Shown here piece by piece: positions 21,283 to 32,252 of a stretch of 64,000 nucleotides of DNA (positions are counted from its first letter, which is position 1; each line of letters starts with the position of its first letter). Where the stretch lies: contig OY725488.1 in NCBI GenBank assembly GCA_963281255.1, forward strand, positions 1,302,001-1,366,000. The letters are read 5' to 3'. The notes below the pieces were generated by a model that saw only the letters and a list, made by a program, of their open reading frames with translations, was not told the DNA's origin and ran no database searches. Both the position numbers and the translations under genes were made by a program. Source of the stretch: Aphrocallistes beatrix (lineage: Eukaryota; Porifera; Hexactinellida; Sceptrulophora; Aphrocallistidae).

Positions 21283-24200
21283 ATGGCTAAAAATTGTGCA
21301 AACGATAGTAGAGGGAATATTTTATCGAGACTTTTGTTTTTATGGTTGGAACCATTCATCTTTAAAAGTTATAAGCGAAAAACTCAGTTCCAAGACATAC
21401 CAAAACTACCAACGGAGTTTCAGGCTGAAATTTTGAAGGATAAATTTCAAAAAAATTGGAATTCACGCCAAAAGCCTTCCTTATTTAGAACTATTATTAC
21501 TCAAAACAAGATAGATTTTATTCGTGGTGGGATGTATTTAGTCTTAGCGAATATTTGTGAGTTGTGTAGCATCGTGATGGGATGGTTAATCTTAGAGATA
21601 GCAATCAATCGGGACAAGAATGATAGCAGTATAGCTATTCACGGAATCATATACTGCTGTTCGTATACAGCTGTGGTTCTTATTGGTGCTATTTGTGGAG
21701 GAGTGTATATATATGAGAGTCATTCACTCGATTCCAAGGTTTTCACTCAATATATCACAATTTTTTTTCAGAAAACTCTCTACTTACCTCAAGACATACT
21801 CAATGAAATATCTATCGGGCGTATTATAAACATGGTAACGAATGATATAATGAGCTTAGAGAATCAGTGTTACAGCCTTCAATCAATTTGGGGGTTTCCT
21901 GTGACATTTATTGGGTCTACATTCTTGCTGTATTTCTATGTTGGGCCGATTGGATTGATTGGTATTGGAGTGGTTTGCGTCAACGTCATTATAATGGTTG
22001 CAGCCACTCCTTTGTTGGGAAAGATGAAATCCCAAATACTTTTTTACACAGACAAACGTGTCAAGTTCACCAACCAAGTAATAAGGAACATGAGAGTAGT
22101 CAAGATGTTCGGATGGGAAAATATAACTAATCGTTATGTAAAAGGAATCCGTAAGATGGAAATGCGATATAGACTGTTACATAATTTGCTGAACAGAGGT
22201 GCGTATATGCTATTTTTCCTGATTGAAAATCCTATTGCTATATACACAACTTTCCTTGTATCTTATCTCACAAATTCACCGATAGATCTGGGTAGATCTG
22301 TTCTATGCTTCTTGCTTTACCAGCAGATACAAATCGCTTCAACACAATTCATGCTCTGTATTGCCAAATGTGTAGAATTGTACATTTCTGGAAAACGCAT
22401 TTCTGCTTTTCTTAATATTGTGGTTAACAAGGAACAAGATCATAGAGTGCCACCCTCGGAAGATAGAAGTCGCATCGATATACATAATTTAAGTGTTGTT
22501 TGGTCGAATGGATCCAAAGGACTTGAAATTTTTGACCTGAAAGTGAGTAATGAACCACAATTGATATTCGTGACTGGAGCAGTTGGAGCTGGAAAGTCTA
22601 CACTGCTACTTATGCTGGGCAATGAGATATCCCAGTTCCGTGGTAGTGTTGAGGTGAATGGAAGTATTGCATACTCAGCACAAGAGTCATGGGTGTTCTC
22701 AGGGAGCATCAGGGACAACATCCTGGTTGGGAACGAATTTGAAAGCGATCGTTATTGGAAAGTCGTGAGTGCATGTGGACTGATTCCAGATCTAGAGCAA
22801 TTCAGTGAAAGTGATCTAACTCTAGTCGGGGAAAGAGGGATTACCTTGAGTGGGGGTCAGAAAGCTCGAGTGTCCCTAGCTCGCTCTGTATACATAGTTG
22901 CAGATATATATCTGTTAGACGACCCTCTAGGAGCTGTGGATAGTCACGTTAGCAAGCACATACTCGAGGAATGTATTCAGGGATTTCTGAGGGACAAAGT
23001 AATCATTTTAGCTACTCATCAAACAAGGTTTATTAAAGATAGTGACCGAGTGCTGTTGCTTGAGAATGGTCGAATTGTAAGTGATACCAAATTCTATAAA
23101 GTGAAGTGTGTAAATGACAAAGAAATAATTTCAGAAATTCCTGGAGTAGAAAATCAGAGCGGTAGGGAAATAATAGAATGTGGAGTGGGAGTAGTTGATT
23201 TGGATTGTTTGAATGGAGATGAAAACAAAATTGGAGATATTAAACCAATGTCGACTGCACTCATAGAGGAAGAACTTGACCATACACGAATATCTATCTA
23301 TCCAAAATATTTTAAAATAGGAGGTGTGTTTCTAACTCTGTTATTGCTTTTGTTTACAGTTCTTTCCAACTCAACTCAGATTTTATTTATCTGGTGGGTA
23401 CAGAAGCTCTTGTGGGTCGCTTCTCTAACGAATTCATATGACAATACCACATTACTCTCAGATAATTCAACAAATGCGACTATTCCCATTGCACCGGCCT
23501 GGTTCATACACATAATCAGTCGAGAGCATTTCATAATCATAACCGCAATAACTTTTAGCTCAGTATTCTTCTTGAGTCAAGAGTGGTTCACTTTTATCAT
23601 TTTAATGAGTAGAGTTACAATCAAGCTACATCAAAAGATGTTCAAAAGTTTGTTAGATACATCCATCCGCTTTTTTGAATTAAATCCCAGTGGAAGAATC
23701 TTGAATCGTTTTTCTAAAGATGTATTTTCTACAGATTACGACATTCCATACGCCTTTCTTGATTTTTGGATAATACTATTCTCGGTCATATTTCCATTAA
23801 TTGCTTCCTGTATTTTTCAAAAGTTCCTCATACTGCCTTCTATCTTTCTTATTGTTCTTTCCTTTGCATGTGTCCACTACTACTTACCGACAGCTACAGC
23901 ATTACGAAGTATCAAATCCCTAAGGAGAAGTCCTCTCTACTCCCATATAGCACTCACCCTACAAGGCATGACGACCATTAGAACCCTTAGAATGCAGAAA
24001 AAGGTTGAGGAAGATTTCTTCTACCATGTAGATTCATACACAAAAGTTTGTGTCACTCTCCAATCGACTATAGGTTGGTATATACAAAGATTGACATCAA
24101 TAGTCCGAATTTTCCTATCAATTGTCATTTGGATAGCTTTTATTGACAATTACTACTACAATACAAATGAAAACATTGCTTTATCATTTCAAATATTATT

Positions 24201-25170
24201 GAATATTTCAGCAATGTTCACCTATGCATCAGTAATGGCTATAAACTTGGATGTGTTGATGATTTCGGTAGAGAGAATGATTTCCTACATCAAACTAAAG
24301 CCTGAAATCGAAAACGAAAGTTGTATGAAGACAACTAAATCCGATTCCCAAGCTATCTTAACTGCTGGTAATTTCCATCAGGGAAACATAACATTTGAAA
24401 ATGTATATCTTAAGTATGCTGATGATCTGCCTATGGTGCTAAAAGGAATATCTCTTGAGATAGTGGGAGGTAGTAAGGTTGGAATTGTAGGTCGTACAGG
24501 AGCAGGAAAATCTTCGATAATCAATGCACTCTTCCGACTGACGGTTCTCAGTGGGGGCCGAATAATGATTGATGGTGTAGATATATCGAATTTCAAGTTG
24601 AATCGTCTCCGCACACAAATATCCGTCATACCTCAGGATCCAATGCTATTCACGGGAACGATCCGATTCAATCTAGATCCTTCTGACCAGTTCTCTGACT
24701 CAGAACTCTGGTCTTCCTTGGAACATGTGCAACTGAGAGGTCTAATCGCCTCTTTACAAGGCGGGCTATTGGCTAGTGTACAGGAGGATGGCAACAACTT
24801 CTCAGTGGGAGAAAAGCAGCTGTTATGTTTAGCGCGGGCACTACTCAGGAGTACACGCATTCTTGTGGTGGATGAGGCCACAGCAAATGTAGACCATCTC
24901 ACTGATGCCAAAATTCAGAAAACCCTACGGACTAGTTTCGTCAACCAAACAGTGATTAGCATTGCGCATCGTCTTAACACAGTTATTGATTATGACCGAA
25001 TTGTTGTTATGGACAAAGGGGAGATTGTAGAGGTGGATTGCCCACATCTTCTACTACAAAACAGCCAAAGTTACCTCTCGAAATTAGTCTCTCAAACGGA
25101 TTCTACTACACAAATGGCATTAAGAGCCTCTGCTTGTAAGGCTTATAATATCTCTAGCTCAGCTCAATAA
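21283..25170 (+). CDS. ABCC4: ABCC4/MRP4-like full ABC transporter
   Basis: A remarkable single-exon gene of 1295 codons. It has the short MRP layout: TMD1 (about 75-380), NBD1 (about 405-610), TMD2 (about 685-990), NBD2 (about 1035-1265), with no extra TMD0. NBD1 has Walker A GAVGAGKST (near 431), signature LSGGQKARVSLARS (near 521) and Walker B IYLLDDPLGAVD. NBD2 has Walker A GRTGAGKSS (near 1071), a degenerate signature FSVGEKQLLCLARAL typical of ABCC, and Walker B ILVVDEATANVD. These support export of organic anions, cyclic nucleotides or drugs across the plasma membrane. The N-terminal start MAKNCANDSRGNILSRLLFLWLEP fits the family. A truncated inverted copy of its head and leader lies at 26992-27430. 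Confidence 0.9.
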   Translation: MAKNCANDSRGNILSRLLFLWLEPFIFKSYKRKTQFQDIPKLPTEFQAEILKDKFQKNWNSRQKPSLFRTIITQNKIDFIRGGMYLVLANICELCSIVMGWLILEIAINRDKNDSSIAIHGIIYCCSYTAVVLIGAICGGVYIYESHSLDSKVFTQYITIFFQKTLYLPQDILNEISIGRIINMVTNDIMSLENQCYSLQSIWGFPVTFIGSTFLLYFYVGPIGLIGIGVVCVNVIIMVAATPLLGKMKSQILFYTDKRVKFTNQVIRNMRVVKMFGWENITNRYVKGIRKMEMRYRLLHNLLNRGAYMLFFLIENPIAIYTTFLVSYLTNSPIDLGRSVLCFLLYQQIQIASTQFMLCIAKCVELYISGKRISAFLNIVVNKEQDHRVPPSEDRSRIDIHNLSVVWSNGSKGLEIFDLKVSNEPQLIFVTGAVGAGKSTLLLMLGNEISQFRGSVEVNGSIAYSAQESWVFSGSIRDNILVGNEFESDRYWKVVSACGLIPDLEQFSESDLTLVGERGITLSGGQKARVSLARSVYIVADIYLLDDPLGAVDSHVSKHILEECIQGFLRDKVIILATHQTRFIKDSDRVLLLENGRIVSDTKFYKVKCVNDKEIISEIPGVENQSGREIIECGVGVVDLDCLNGDENKIGDIKPMSTALIEEELDHTRISIYPKYFKIGGVFLTLLLLLFTVLSNSTQILFIWWVQKLLWVASLTNSYDNTTLLSDNSTNATIPIAPAWFIHIISREHFIIITAITFSSVFFLSQEWFTFIILMSRVTIKLHQKMFKSLLDTSIRFFELNPSGRILNRFSKDVFSTDYDIPYAFLDFWIILFSVIFPLIASCIFQKFLILPSIFLIVLSFACVHYYLPTATALRSIKSLRRSPLYSHIALTLQGMTTIRTLRMQKKVEEDFFYHVDSYTKVCVTLQSTIGWYIQRLTSIVRIFLSIVIWIAFIDNYYYNTNENIALSFQILLNISAMFTYASVMAINLDVLMISVERMISYIKLKPEIENESCMKTTKSDSQAILTAGNFHQGNITFENVYLKYADDLPMVLKGISLEIVGGSKVGIVGRTGAGKSSIINALFRLTVLSGGRIMIDGVDISNFKLNRLRTQISVIPQDPMLFTGTIRFNLDPSDQFSDSELWSSLEHVQLRGLIASLQGGLLASVQEDGNNFSVGEKQLLCLARALLRSTRILVVDEATANVDHLTDAKIQKTLRTSFVNQTVISIAHRLNTVIDYDRIVVMDKGEIVEVDCPHLLLQNSQSYLSKLVSQTDSTTQMALRASACKAYNISSSAQ

Positions 25171-25634
25171 CGAAATATATTCTCAATGCTCTTATTTATT
25201 ATTTAGAGTTTATCCTTATGTACGAAATATGCTTGTATGCTTGTAGTACTTCCACAGGTCATTAGTAGATAAGCTGCTATACAATTGCTTTGTTTAATTA
25301 ATTAATTATTTAACCTTTTAATTATTTATTTTACGATTTTCACAATTTTTATTCTCCAAATTTAGTTTTAAGCCATTTTCAATGTGAAGATTCCAACTTT
25401 TCGACAACCACAATAATTGTCCTCTTAAAATAAACCAATATATAAATTGGGAGTTGATTCCCTAAGGAATACAATGGACAAATCGAAAATATCCAATTTT
25501 CACTTTCATTTGAGATACAGATATGGGATGATAACTTATTGAATGCCCTAAGTACTTCCCAACTGTGTAAGACATATTCCTACAAGTACATCATAATATA
25601 TGTGGACAGATTCCGGAATTGTAATACATAAATA

Positions 25635-25844
25635 CAATCCAGGGACAGCCGAGAATATGGGCCCATACCTTACACCCTATTATCCGGAATTGCTTTTTGT
25701 AAAATTTGGCCATTGGGTGGAGTCAAATCTTTTCAAATGCCTTTTCAGCAAAGAAAGATTAAAAGTTTTAAGTTAAGATTTAATCATATAGTATTTGTGA
25801 ATCAGTGTTTTATTCAGCATTTTGATAGTTCTTCTTTGATATAT
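25635..25844 (+). pseudogene. Decayed partial copy of IMMP1L 3' half
   Basis: This stretch is nearly identical to the reverse complement of 15341-15558, covering the last ~44 codons of IMMP1L (region YGPIPYALLSGRAFCKIWPLGG) and its 3' flank. A small deletion near 25742 removes part of the final codons and the stop, and several substitutions are present. The upstream 90 bp (25545-25634) resembles 16490-16580 in reverse, so the copy is a rearranged mosaic with the catalytic half of the gene absent. It is not functional. Confidence 0.85.
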
Positions 25845-26316
25845 AAACAAGGGCTATGCAAGTGCGCGAAGCGTGCCTGTGTAAATTAAGTGTTAGAGTT
25901 TAATATTTTCATCAATATTATAGTTATTGATAATCCGTCTTTAGCGTCGTCGCGTTCACACTGAAACAATATACTACATGTGCCCCAGCTGTGCCCTAGC
26001 AAACTTCAATTCCTGGCTATGCCACTGGGGGCGGAGGGGGCGATCAGCCCGGGTGCCACACAAAGGAGGTGCCAACCTTGACTGAGAGAGATGCATAGTA
26101 TTATATATTTTTGATATCCAAGATGTAGTTACTGTGTTCCTATCCATACCCGCTTAAATAATACACTTATATAGCCTAAATAATTTCATCGCGCCCACAT
26201 TATAACTACCGAGACGTATTATAGAATTTACACACTATTAAAACTGCAAATATATTCATTTATATTTTGGTGTTCAGTTGAGTTTTCACTTTATCATTTA
26301 GTTAATATTTAATAAA

Positions 26317-26882
26317 TATCCTTACTATTAAAACTCGATTAATATATACAAGCGCGCTTCGCTTGCTTGCGCTGTGCGGCTGACGGACACTTCGTGTCCG
26401 CCAGAGGCTCCCTTCGGTCGCCTGAAGGTGACATTGGTTAATTATTAGGGAGAAATCATCTCTAAATATGTGTATCTTAGTTTTAAAATCGATATCACTC
26501 GAAATATCACCAAATTTGTCAATTTTTAAAATTTTTGATGAGTAATGATGACGTCATAACAAAGTGATGAGTCATCATTTTTTGTTGATAGTTACATCAT
26601 ATGTGAGGCATGTTAGTATACAGATTCTATTAAAATTTCAGCCTTCTATCTCCTATAATGGCTGAGTTATGCCCGAATAACTGTGTTGCTTAACTTTTAA
26701 AAATGTGACAATGACGTCATAATTCCATGATGAGTCGACATTTTGCTCTGAACTCAGAACTTACTGGAGCCATAGCCAAAAAACTTCCACATGCCAAAAA
26801 TCAGCCTTTTGCGCCCGGCAGTTTCTTCAATCAATTCGTTACAGATATATATACAATAATCGAGTTTTAATAGTAAGGATAT
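26317..26882. mobile_element. Intact ~565-bp MITE with TTCG hairpin cassette
   Basis: Terminal inverted repeats TATCCTTACTATTAAAACTC then GATTA, and the reverse at the other end, bounded by TA as in Tc1/mariner. 26350-26428 forms successive hairpins capped by TTCG (GCGCGCTTCGCTTGC, CGGACACTTCGTGTCCG, CTCCCTTCGGTCGCC). The remaining body contains tandem-like TGATGAGTC and TGACGTCAT stretches. It corresponds to the broken copy at 4339-5500. Confidence 0.85.
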
Positions 26883-26991
26883 ATATTATGGATAGGAACA
26901 CAGTAACTACATCTTGGATATCAAAAATATATAATACTATGCATCTCTCTCAGTCAAGGTTGGCACCTCCTTTGTGTGGCACCCTTTGTGT

Positions 26992-27430
26992 GGAACTGAG
27001 TTTTTCGCTTATAACTTTTAAAGATGAATGGTTCCAACCATAAAAACAAAAGTATCGATAGAATATTCCCTCTACTATCGTTTGCACAATTTTTAGCCAT
27101 TGACTAATAATCCCAAATATTATCTAATGTCTTTCTTTGATTCCTATTTATTATTTATTCATGCGGGGTTTTTTCTTAACTGCTATTTATTCAGTTAATT
27201 AATAGTTCTATTGTTTCATAGTTTCGTTATAGAGCTTCATTTTTGGACAAACTATTCTCCTCCTATATCACTACCTACGTATATTATTTTCAACTGATTG
27301 TATCCAAATAACTGATTCTGCACTTTTTATATTGAATAGAACTTAAGAAGGATACTATCTGGATTCCATGTAAAATGCTCGTATGTTAGTGATGTTAGTG
27401 ATAGACATACCCATGGGGAGAATAAATAAA
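26992..27430 (-). pseudogene. Inverted truncated copy of the ABCC4-like gene head and 5' flank
   Basis: The minus strand from 27100 repeats the first ~36 codons of the ABCC gene at 21283 with few changes (same start, the NCANDSRGNILS region, and LEPFIFKSYKRKTQF). It stops abruptly near 26992 inside the codons for TQF, where repeat DNA begins. On the other side the similarity continues through the ABCC leader to about 27430, matching 20260-20308 plus 20982-21282 but without the hAT element. With both nucleotide-binding domains and nearly all membrane segments missing it cannot make a transporter. It might still supply a promoter. Orientation is opposite to the parent gene. Confidence 0.9.
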
Positions 27431-28071
27431 GTATGCAAATATCTATTCTCATGTCGAAAATTATCAACATCTGCCACTTTGTGTCACTAGTCTCCCTCAT
27501 ATATAATGGCCGTGACCAGGGACAAGTAGCATCAGGTATCAAATATAGATATTTTAAAACTTGTGAGTTAGTAATTGAGTTGAAGTTCTCAATTATGAAT
27601 AATTAGGATGTGTAAACTAAGAATTTGAAATCAAAAATATAATATTTCTTATTGTTTAAATACATATTCCTTTATAAATAGATCCACTATAATACTAGTA
27701 GAAGAATAATTTTGTTCGCGGTGTAGTGTATGTAATATATTAATTTTCCAACTAATCTTTTTAATTAATAAAATTAGGCTAAAGTTCGGGCAATTGTGCT
27801 GATTTTTAAAATGGATATCAAAAATATATAATACTATGAATCTCTCTCAGTCAAGGTTGGCACCTCCTTTGTGTGGTACCCGGGCTGATCGCCCCCTCCG
27901 CCCCCAGTGGCATAGCCAGGAATTGAAGTTTGCTAGGGCACATGTATATTGTATCAGTGTGAACGCGACGACGCTAAAGAGCGGATTATCAATAACTATA
28001 ACATTGATGAAAATATTAAACTCTAACACTTAATTTACACAGGCACGCTTTGCGCACTTGCATAGCCCTTG

Positions 28072-29313
28072 TCAACCGTTGGAAGCTCGTTTATAGCATA
28101 TTTGTCAAAATTCGTCAAATGTGTGAAAATATATACATAATACATTAGAACCTCCATAAGTGGAGGATTTTCATTCCATTAACTTCTGTCACGGCAGAAA
28201 GGTCATTTTCATCTTTACGGCGCCTCAAGTCGTATTTACGTTCAACGATGACACAAAAGCGCTTAAATCACCTCCTACTACTACATACTCATCGTCCACA
28301 ACTGATGACTTAGATTTGCAAAAGCTCGCCAAGGAATACCTCTCAAGGAATAGTCGCAGGAGAGAATTTTTTAGTTATTATTGTTAAATGGATTAACTGA
28401 TGTGTTTTGTTTACATTTATATTGTGTATCTTATCTATGTACTTAGTATCCATACAACACATTGAACAATAGTCCAAGAAAAATCTACTAGCTCTAAGAT
28501 CCCTTATTTTAAAGGATCACCAGTTCGTTTATATCCGATTTGTGTATATGATATGTTTTGAAAGCAAAAATAATAAGAAACTTTAATTTTTTATCTTTTA
28601 TAAGCGAATTACATTTCTAAACTGGCCTCTGAGTGTATAGGGGCCAAATTTTTTTCAGGGGGGCTTGCCCCTCAGACCCCAAAAAAATCGATCGCTACGC
28701 TCGCGCCGTGCCCTATTCCCAGCCCCCTAATAATAATTTGATTTACTAGTTATGGTCGCCATAACTGGTCCACCGCACTAATTATGCAGTCTATAACTGC
28801 TCTGACACAGATAGTTATGGACGGGGAGGACCAGTAATATGGCAGCATAGCTCCGCGCCGGACCTGATAGCCTAGACTAGTTAGAGCTTGACACGTGGAC
28901 TCAAATAATAGGATTATAAAATGGAATTGAGTGTCAATATTTTTTCAAACGAATAATAATAATAATGTAGCCATTATCTGCAAGTATTCCTACATTCTGT
29001 AGCTATTAATTGTTGTCCCAAGTGGAACACTTGGAACACTTTTTCTGAACCGCCGGGTTTTTAAGATTTCGACGAATATAGATATAGTTCTACATTTTAC
29101 AATATAATAACAACCGAGGACGTACTAAATTATTTTTCATAGATTAATTAAGAAATAGAACGAAATTATCGACTCCAAGAAAGAAATGCAGAAGTCATCT
29201 GAAGTGACTAATTTCGCGCTTAGTTAAAATGAGGACAAGACATCCATAAATGCTATATTTTTCTACTTTGCATAACTACTTACCTAACACACTCAATCAA
29301 CTCAAATAATCCC
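28072..29313. other. Intergenic, repeat-derived in part
   Basis: 28630-28870 has a GGGGCTTGCCCCTCAGACCC stretch, CGCTACGCTCGCG, and the hairpin AGTTATGGTCGCCATAACT, all typical of transposon remnants. The 75-codon frame 28160-28387 is open but unplaced; an AG at 28197 could make it a terminal exon, though no donor partner was found. Confidence 0.4.
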
Positions 29314-31891
29314 ATGTCAGGAAATTTCGAATCAATGACGAAGGAGAGGGCACTGCCGATCATTGCTGCCAAAGAGAGAGGTAACCTGTTCTGATGTCTC
29401 AACTAGAATGATTTGTTCGCCGACTATACTTTGTATAGAGACATACCTGACTAATTTTATTTTATTCTCCTTTTTCTCTCAAAGGTCCTGGTCCTGGCCG
29501 CTACGTATTGCCAAGTTCGTGTGGTTTTGATAACCATGACAACACCAAGAAGCAGAACCCAGCTTACTCGTTTGGACAGAGGCTCGACAAGCACAGTACG
29601 TTACAATCAATCTCTTAAGACGAATATTAACCCCTGACATTAGACCCATGCTTATTCACTAATGAAAACATTGGGTATAGTACGTATATTTATTTTTATA
29701 TATTATTTATAATCTATTATTTGCAGACCATTGGAAGGACGCCTCACCAGGTCCCGTCTACTGGGTAAACCCTAAAGTCACTAGACACGGGCTAGGAGGT
29801 GCTAGGACCCACTCAATGCTGACAAGGCAGCAGTCGCAGAGTAAGTAAATAATTATATTATTTTATACTTATGGACCATCAATATGTTCCATACGTACTG
29901 CTGAATAATTTAAGTATTCATTTGGCTCTTGTGATGGAGAATTTTGCACCTTCGCCTAAAATTACTTCACACAAAATTTCAGAATCTTTAAAACACTGCT
30001 CAGCTATATTCCTAAGAGGATTAAAATTGTAATCACTCCGGCTACTATTCGAAAACCTTTGCATAAACTCAGGCCTCTCAACTCGCACGATTTCGTCTGT
30101 GTCTCACGATTTAGAACCACTGTCCGCGTAATACTATATTCCATTATCTCACGATTTGTCACTTGCCATCACACGATTTAGTTAAATTACAAGTTGAGAG
30201 GGTTGGTAAACAAAAGCCATAAAAATTATATACTCTCACACCTTTTGACGAATTTTGAAAAGTATGGGTTAGAGGCTAGCTTTCAACGCTCAAAGGGGAG
30301 AACTTAGGATTATGCTTGCTCATTTCCGGTTTAAGCCATTTTGGGCGGGGAAGCCATATAAATTTGGGGTCACTACTATAAATAGAAATGACCCCAAGTA
30401 GTCCCGGGTTAACCTGGTCTTTAGGGGTTTAGATTACGAATATCGTATTTTGAAACAATGTGGAAAACATTTTATTTGTTTTTATTTAAAGTAGATACAT
30501 AAAGTAAACAAATTTCGAAAATATGCTAGAGACTAGCTTCCAATTGTTGATCTGGGATTTTTGGAGTTGTTGATCCCAAATATCGTATTTTTGATATTAT
30601 ATGATAAATAATTTAGAAATAATATTGCGAATATCATACATGCCAACCTGAGCCATGATAAGAGCGGGACTCAGCGTTGAATTTGGCGGGACATGGCGGG
30701 ACGCAATAGAAATGTACTACACATTGAAATAAAAAATCGGGGCATAATGGGGAAATTTCATGTAAAAGCGGGACACTCGTAAAAATTAGCTCAATAGAAG
30801 AGTGAAAAAAGCGGGACAGTTGGCAAGTATGGAATATTTTGTTCGAAAATTTAATTTTGGACTAGCAAGATTATTTGGTTGGAGAAAGTCGCCCTAAGGG
30901 TGGCTGAGGCGGACTTGAAGTGTCCGCAGGCCGCGCAGCGCAAGCGCGCTTGTTTGTGCTAAAACTGCCTACTGATGAGCACTGCATTGCTTCATGTCCA
31001 TGTCCATCCCACAGAGATATTCCAGACGCCTGCCCCGGGGACCTACTACCCAGAGAAGGTGCACCCTCCCAATGAGCAGTCGGCTCCTGCCTTCTCCATC
31101 GGAGCTCGGACAAGGATGTGCTCCAGTGAGTTAATTCAGCACAATATTTAGTTAAAACATTCTGTTACATCTTGCGTTCACAGCTGCAGCCACTCCATCG
31201 CCCAACTCCTACACGCTGCCTAACATGCTGGGGCAGAAGGTTCCTAACAAGAAGGCCTCGCACGCCTACACCATCTGCAGCCGCGGATTGAATGGAGGCT
31301 ACGCTGATGATCTAGCCGGGACCCCCGGACCCGGCAGCTACCATCCGGTTCCTCCTAACATCACCGCTAAGAAGGCCCCCGCTTACTCCATCCAGAGCAG
31401 GACTACCCAGGTTGCTGGTGAGTAGTCCTATGGTCCGATTGAGTTGTATAATTGCGCTACGACGCAGTAGATGCAATGTACTACACTTGTAGGTGATTCA
31501 GACCTCAACCAGATAGTACAGTCTGATATCCGAATGACATTTTTGAAAAAAATTAACCAAACAAAAACAGGATCAAAAATAATTTTCTATTTTCGATTCC
31601 TTGAAGTTCATCACAAAAATCCCTTTAAAATCAACGAAGACTATTGCCTGGATTCGATTCGGCTGCAGAATCTTGAATAAACTTGACCAAGCTCAAGCTG
31701 AACATTTTCTAAATTTTAATAAACTAGATTACAATTGTGCTATAGTTATCTGTCACCTTTCTGTAGACAACACTAAGAAGCCAGGCCCCGGCACCTACAC
31801 CCCTGAGCAGGTAAGTTTGAATAAGAAGAAGGCTCCAGTCTACTCCATGTCGATCAGACACTCCGAGTACATCACTCCCCTCATGGTGTGA
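29314..31891 (+). CDS. ODF3: Outer dense fibre protein 3 / CIMAP1-type axonemal protein, six exons
   Basis: Exons by splice sites and phase: 29314-29380, 29485-29595, 29727-29840, 31015-31125, 31184-31417, 31767-31891, all junctions phase 1. They encode 253 residues, against 254 in human ODF3/CIMAP1A. The protein is a string of SHIPPO/STPG repeats with Pro-Gly-Pro cores: GPGPGRYVLP, SPGPVYW, APGTYYPEK, TPSPNSYTLP, TPGPGSYHPV, KPGPGTYTPE, each followed by a PAYSFG/PAYSI-type motif. Such proteins sit in or along doublet microtubules of sperm and cilia. Intron 3 (about 1.2 kb) holds two small transposons and one hairpin cassette. The final exon ends ITPLMV, a normal family ending. Confidence 0.9.
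30070..30203. mobile_element. Second copy of the CAGGCCTCTCAACT MITE, in ODF3 intron 3
   Basis: Begins CAGGCCTCTCAACTCGCACG and ends AAGTTGAGAGGGTTGG, with internal CTCACGATTT units as in the 12160-12274 copy. The right terminus is diverged and no clean target duplication is left. Confidence 0.7.
30635..30831. mobile_element. MITE with CATACATGCCAAC ends, in ODF3 intron 3
   Basis: Ends CATACATGCCAAC and (reverse) CATACTTGCCAAC, flanked by GAATAT on both sides (30629-30634 and 30832-30837). The interior has repeated AGCGGGAC motifs. Confidence 0.7.
30887..30954. repeat. Hairpin cassette copy in ODF3 intron 3
   Basis: Reverse-orientation relative of the cassette at 26350: stems GCCCTAAGGGTGGC, CGGACTTGAAGTGTCCG, and GCGCAGCGCAAGCGCGC. 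The surrounding MITE body is not evident here. Confidence 0.6.
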
Positions 31892-32252
31892 GGAGGAGCA
31901 GCTACGTCATAACATTATATTGGGTGTATTCTCCATTTACATTGATCCTGTGTGTTCAATTCTGTTCAGTTAATACAAGTACATCATGAAGTGACACAGT
32001 GTAATATTGAATACTTGATTGCTAGTCATATGGCCGTGCAGCTGTATGGCTAACAAGACTGCTGTTCTTTCTTTGTCCTATTGACTAGCGTGCTGTTAAA
32101 TTGTCTTATTTATTGTGTTTGGATGTATGCTTAAGTTTAATTTTAGTTAATTCGACTTGGAAGATTGAATATTTTTATTTATCAATCTATTCATTCCAAA
32201 TTTAAATCTTCGTTATTAATAAAATTAGAGTTTATATTGGATATTTTTGGAT

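Larger units (their letters stand above)
25848..28071. repeat. Composite flanked by a ~270-bp inverted repeat
   Basis: 25848-26120 and 27812-28071 are reverse complements of each other with few differences (e.g. AAGGGCTATGCAAGTGCG / CGCACTTGCATAGCCCTT; TGGCTATGCCACTGG / CCAGTGGCATAGCCA). A third partial copy at 26889-26985 is inverted relative to 26040-26153. Between the arms sit a complete MITE (26317-26882) and the truncated ABCC gene head (26992-27430). No transposase is seen. Confidence 0.85.

Noticed and set aside
28160..28387. 75-codon frame that could be a terminal exon
   Set aside because: Plausible acceptor but no donor partner or domain; left as a note in the gap entry.
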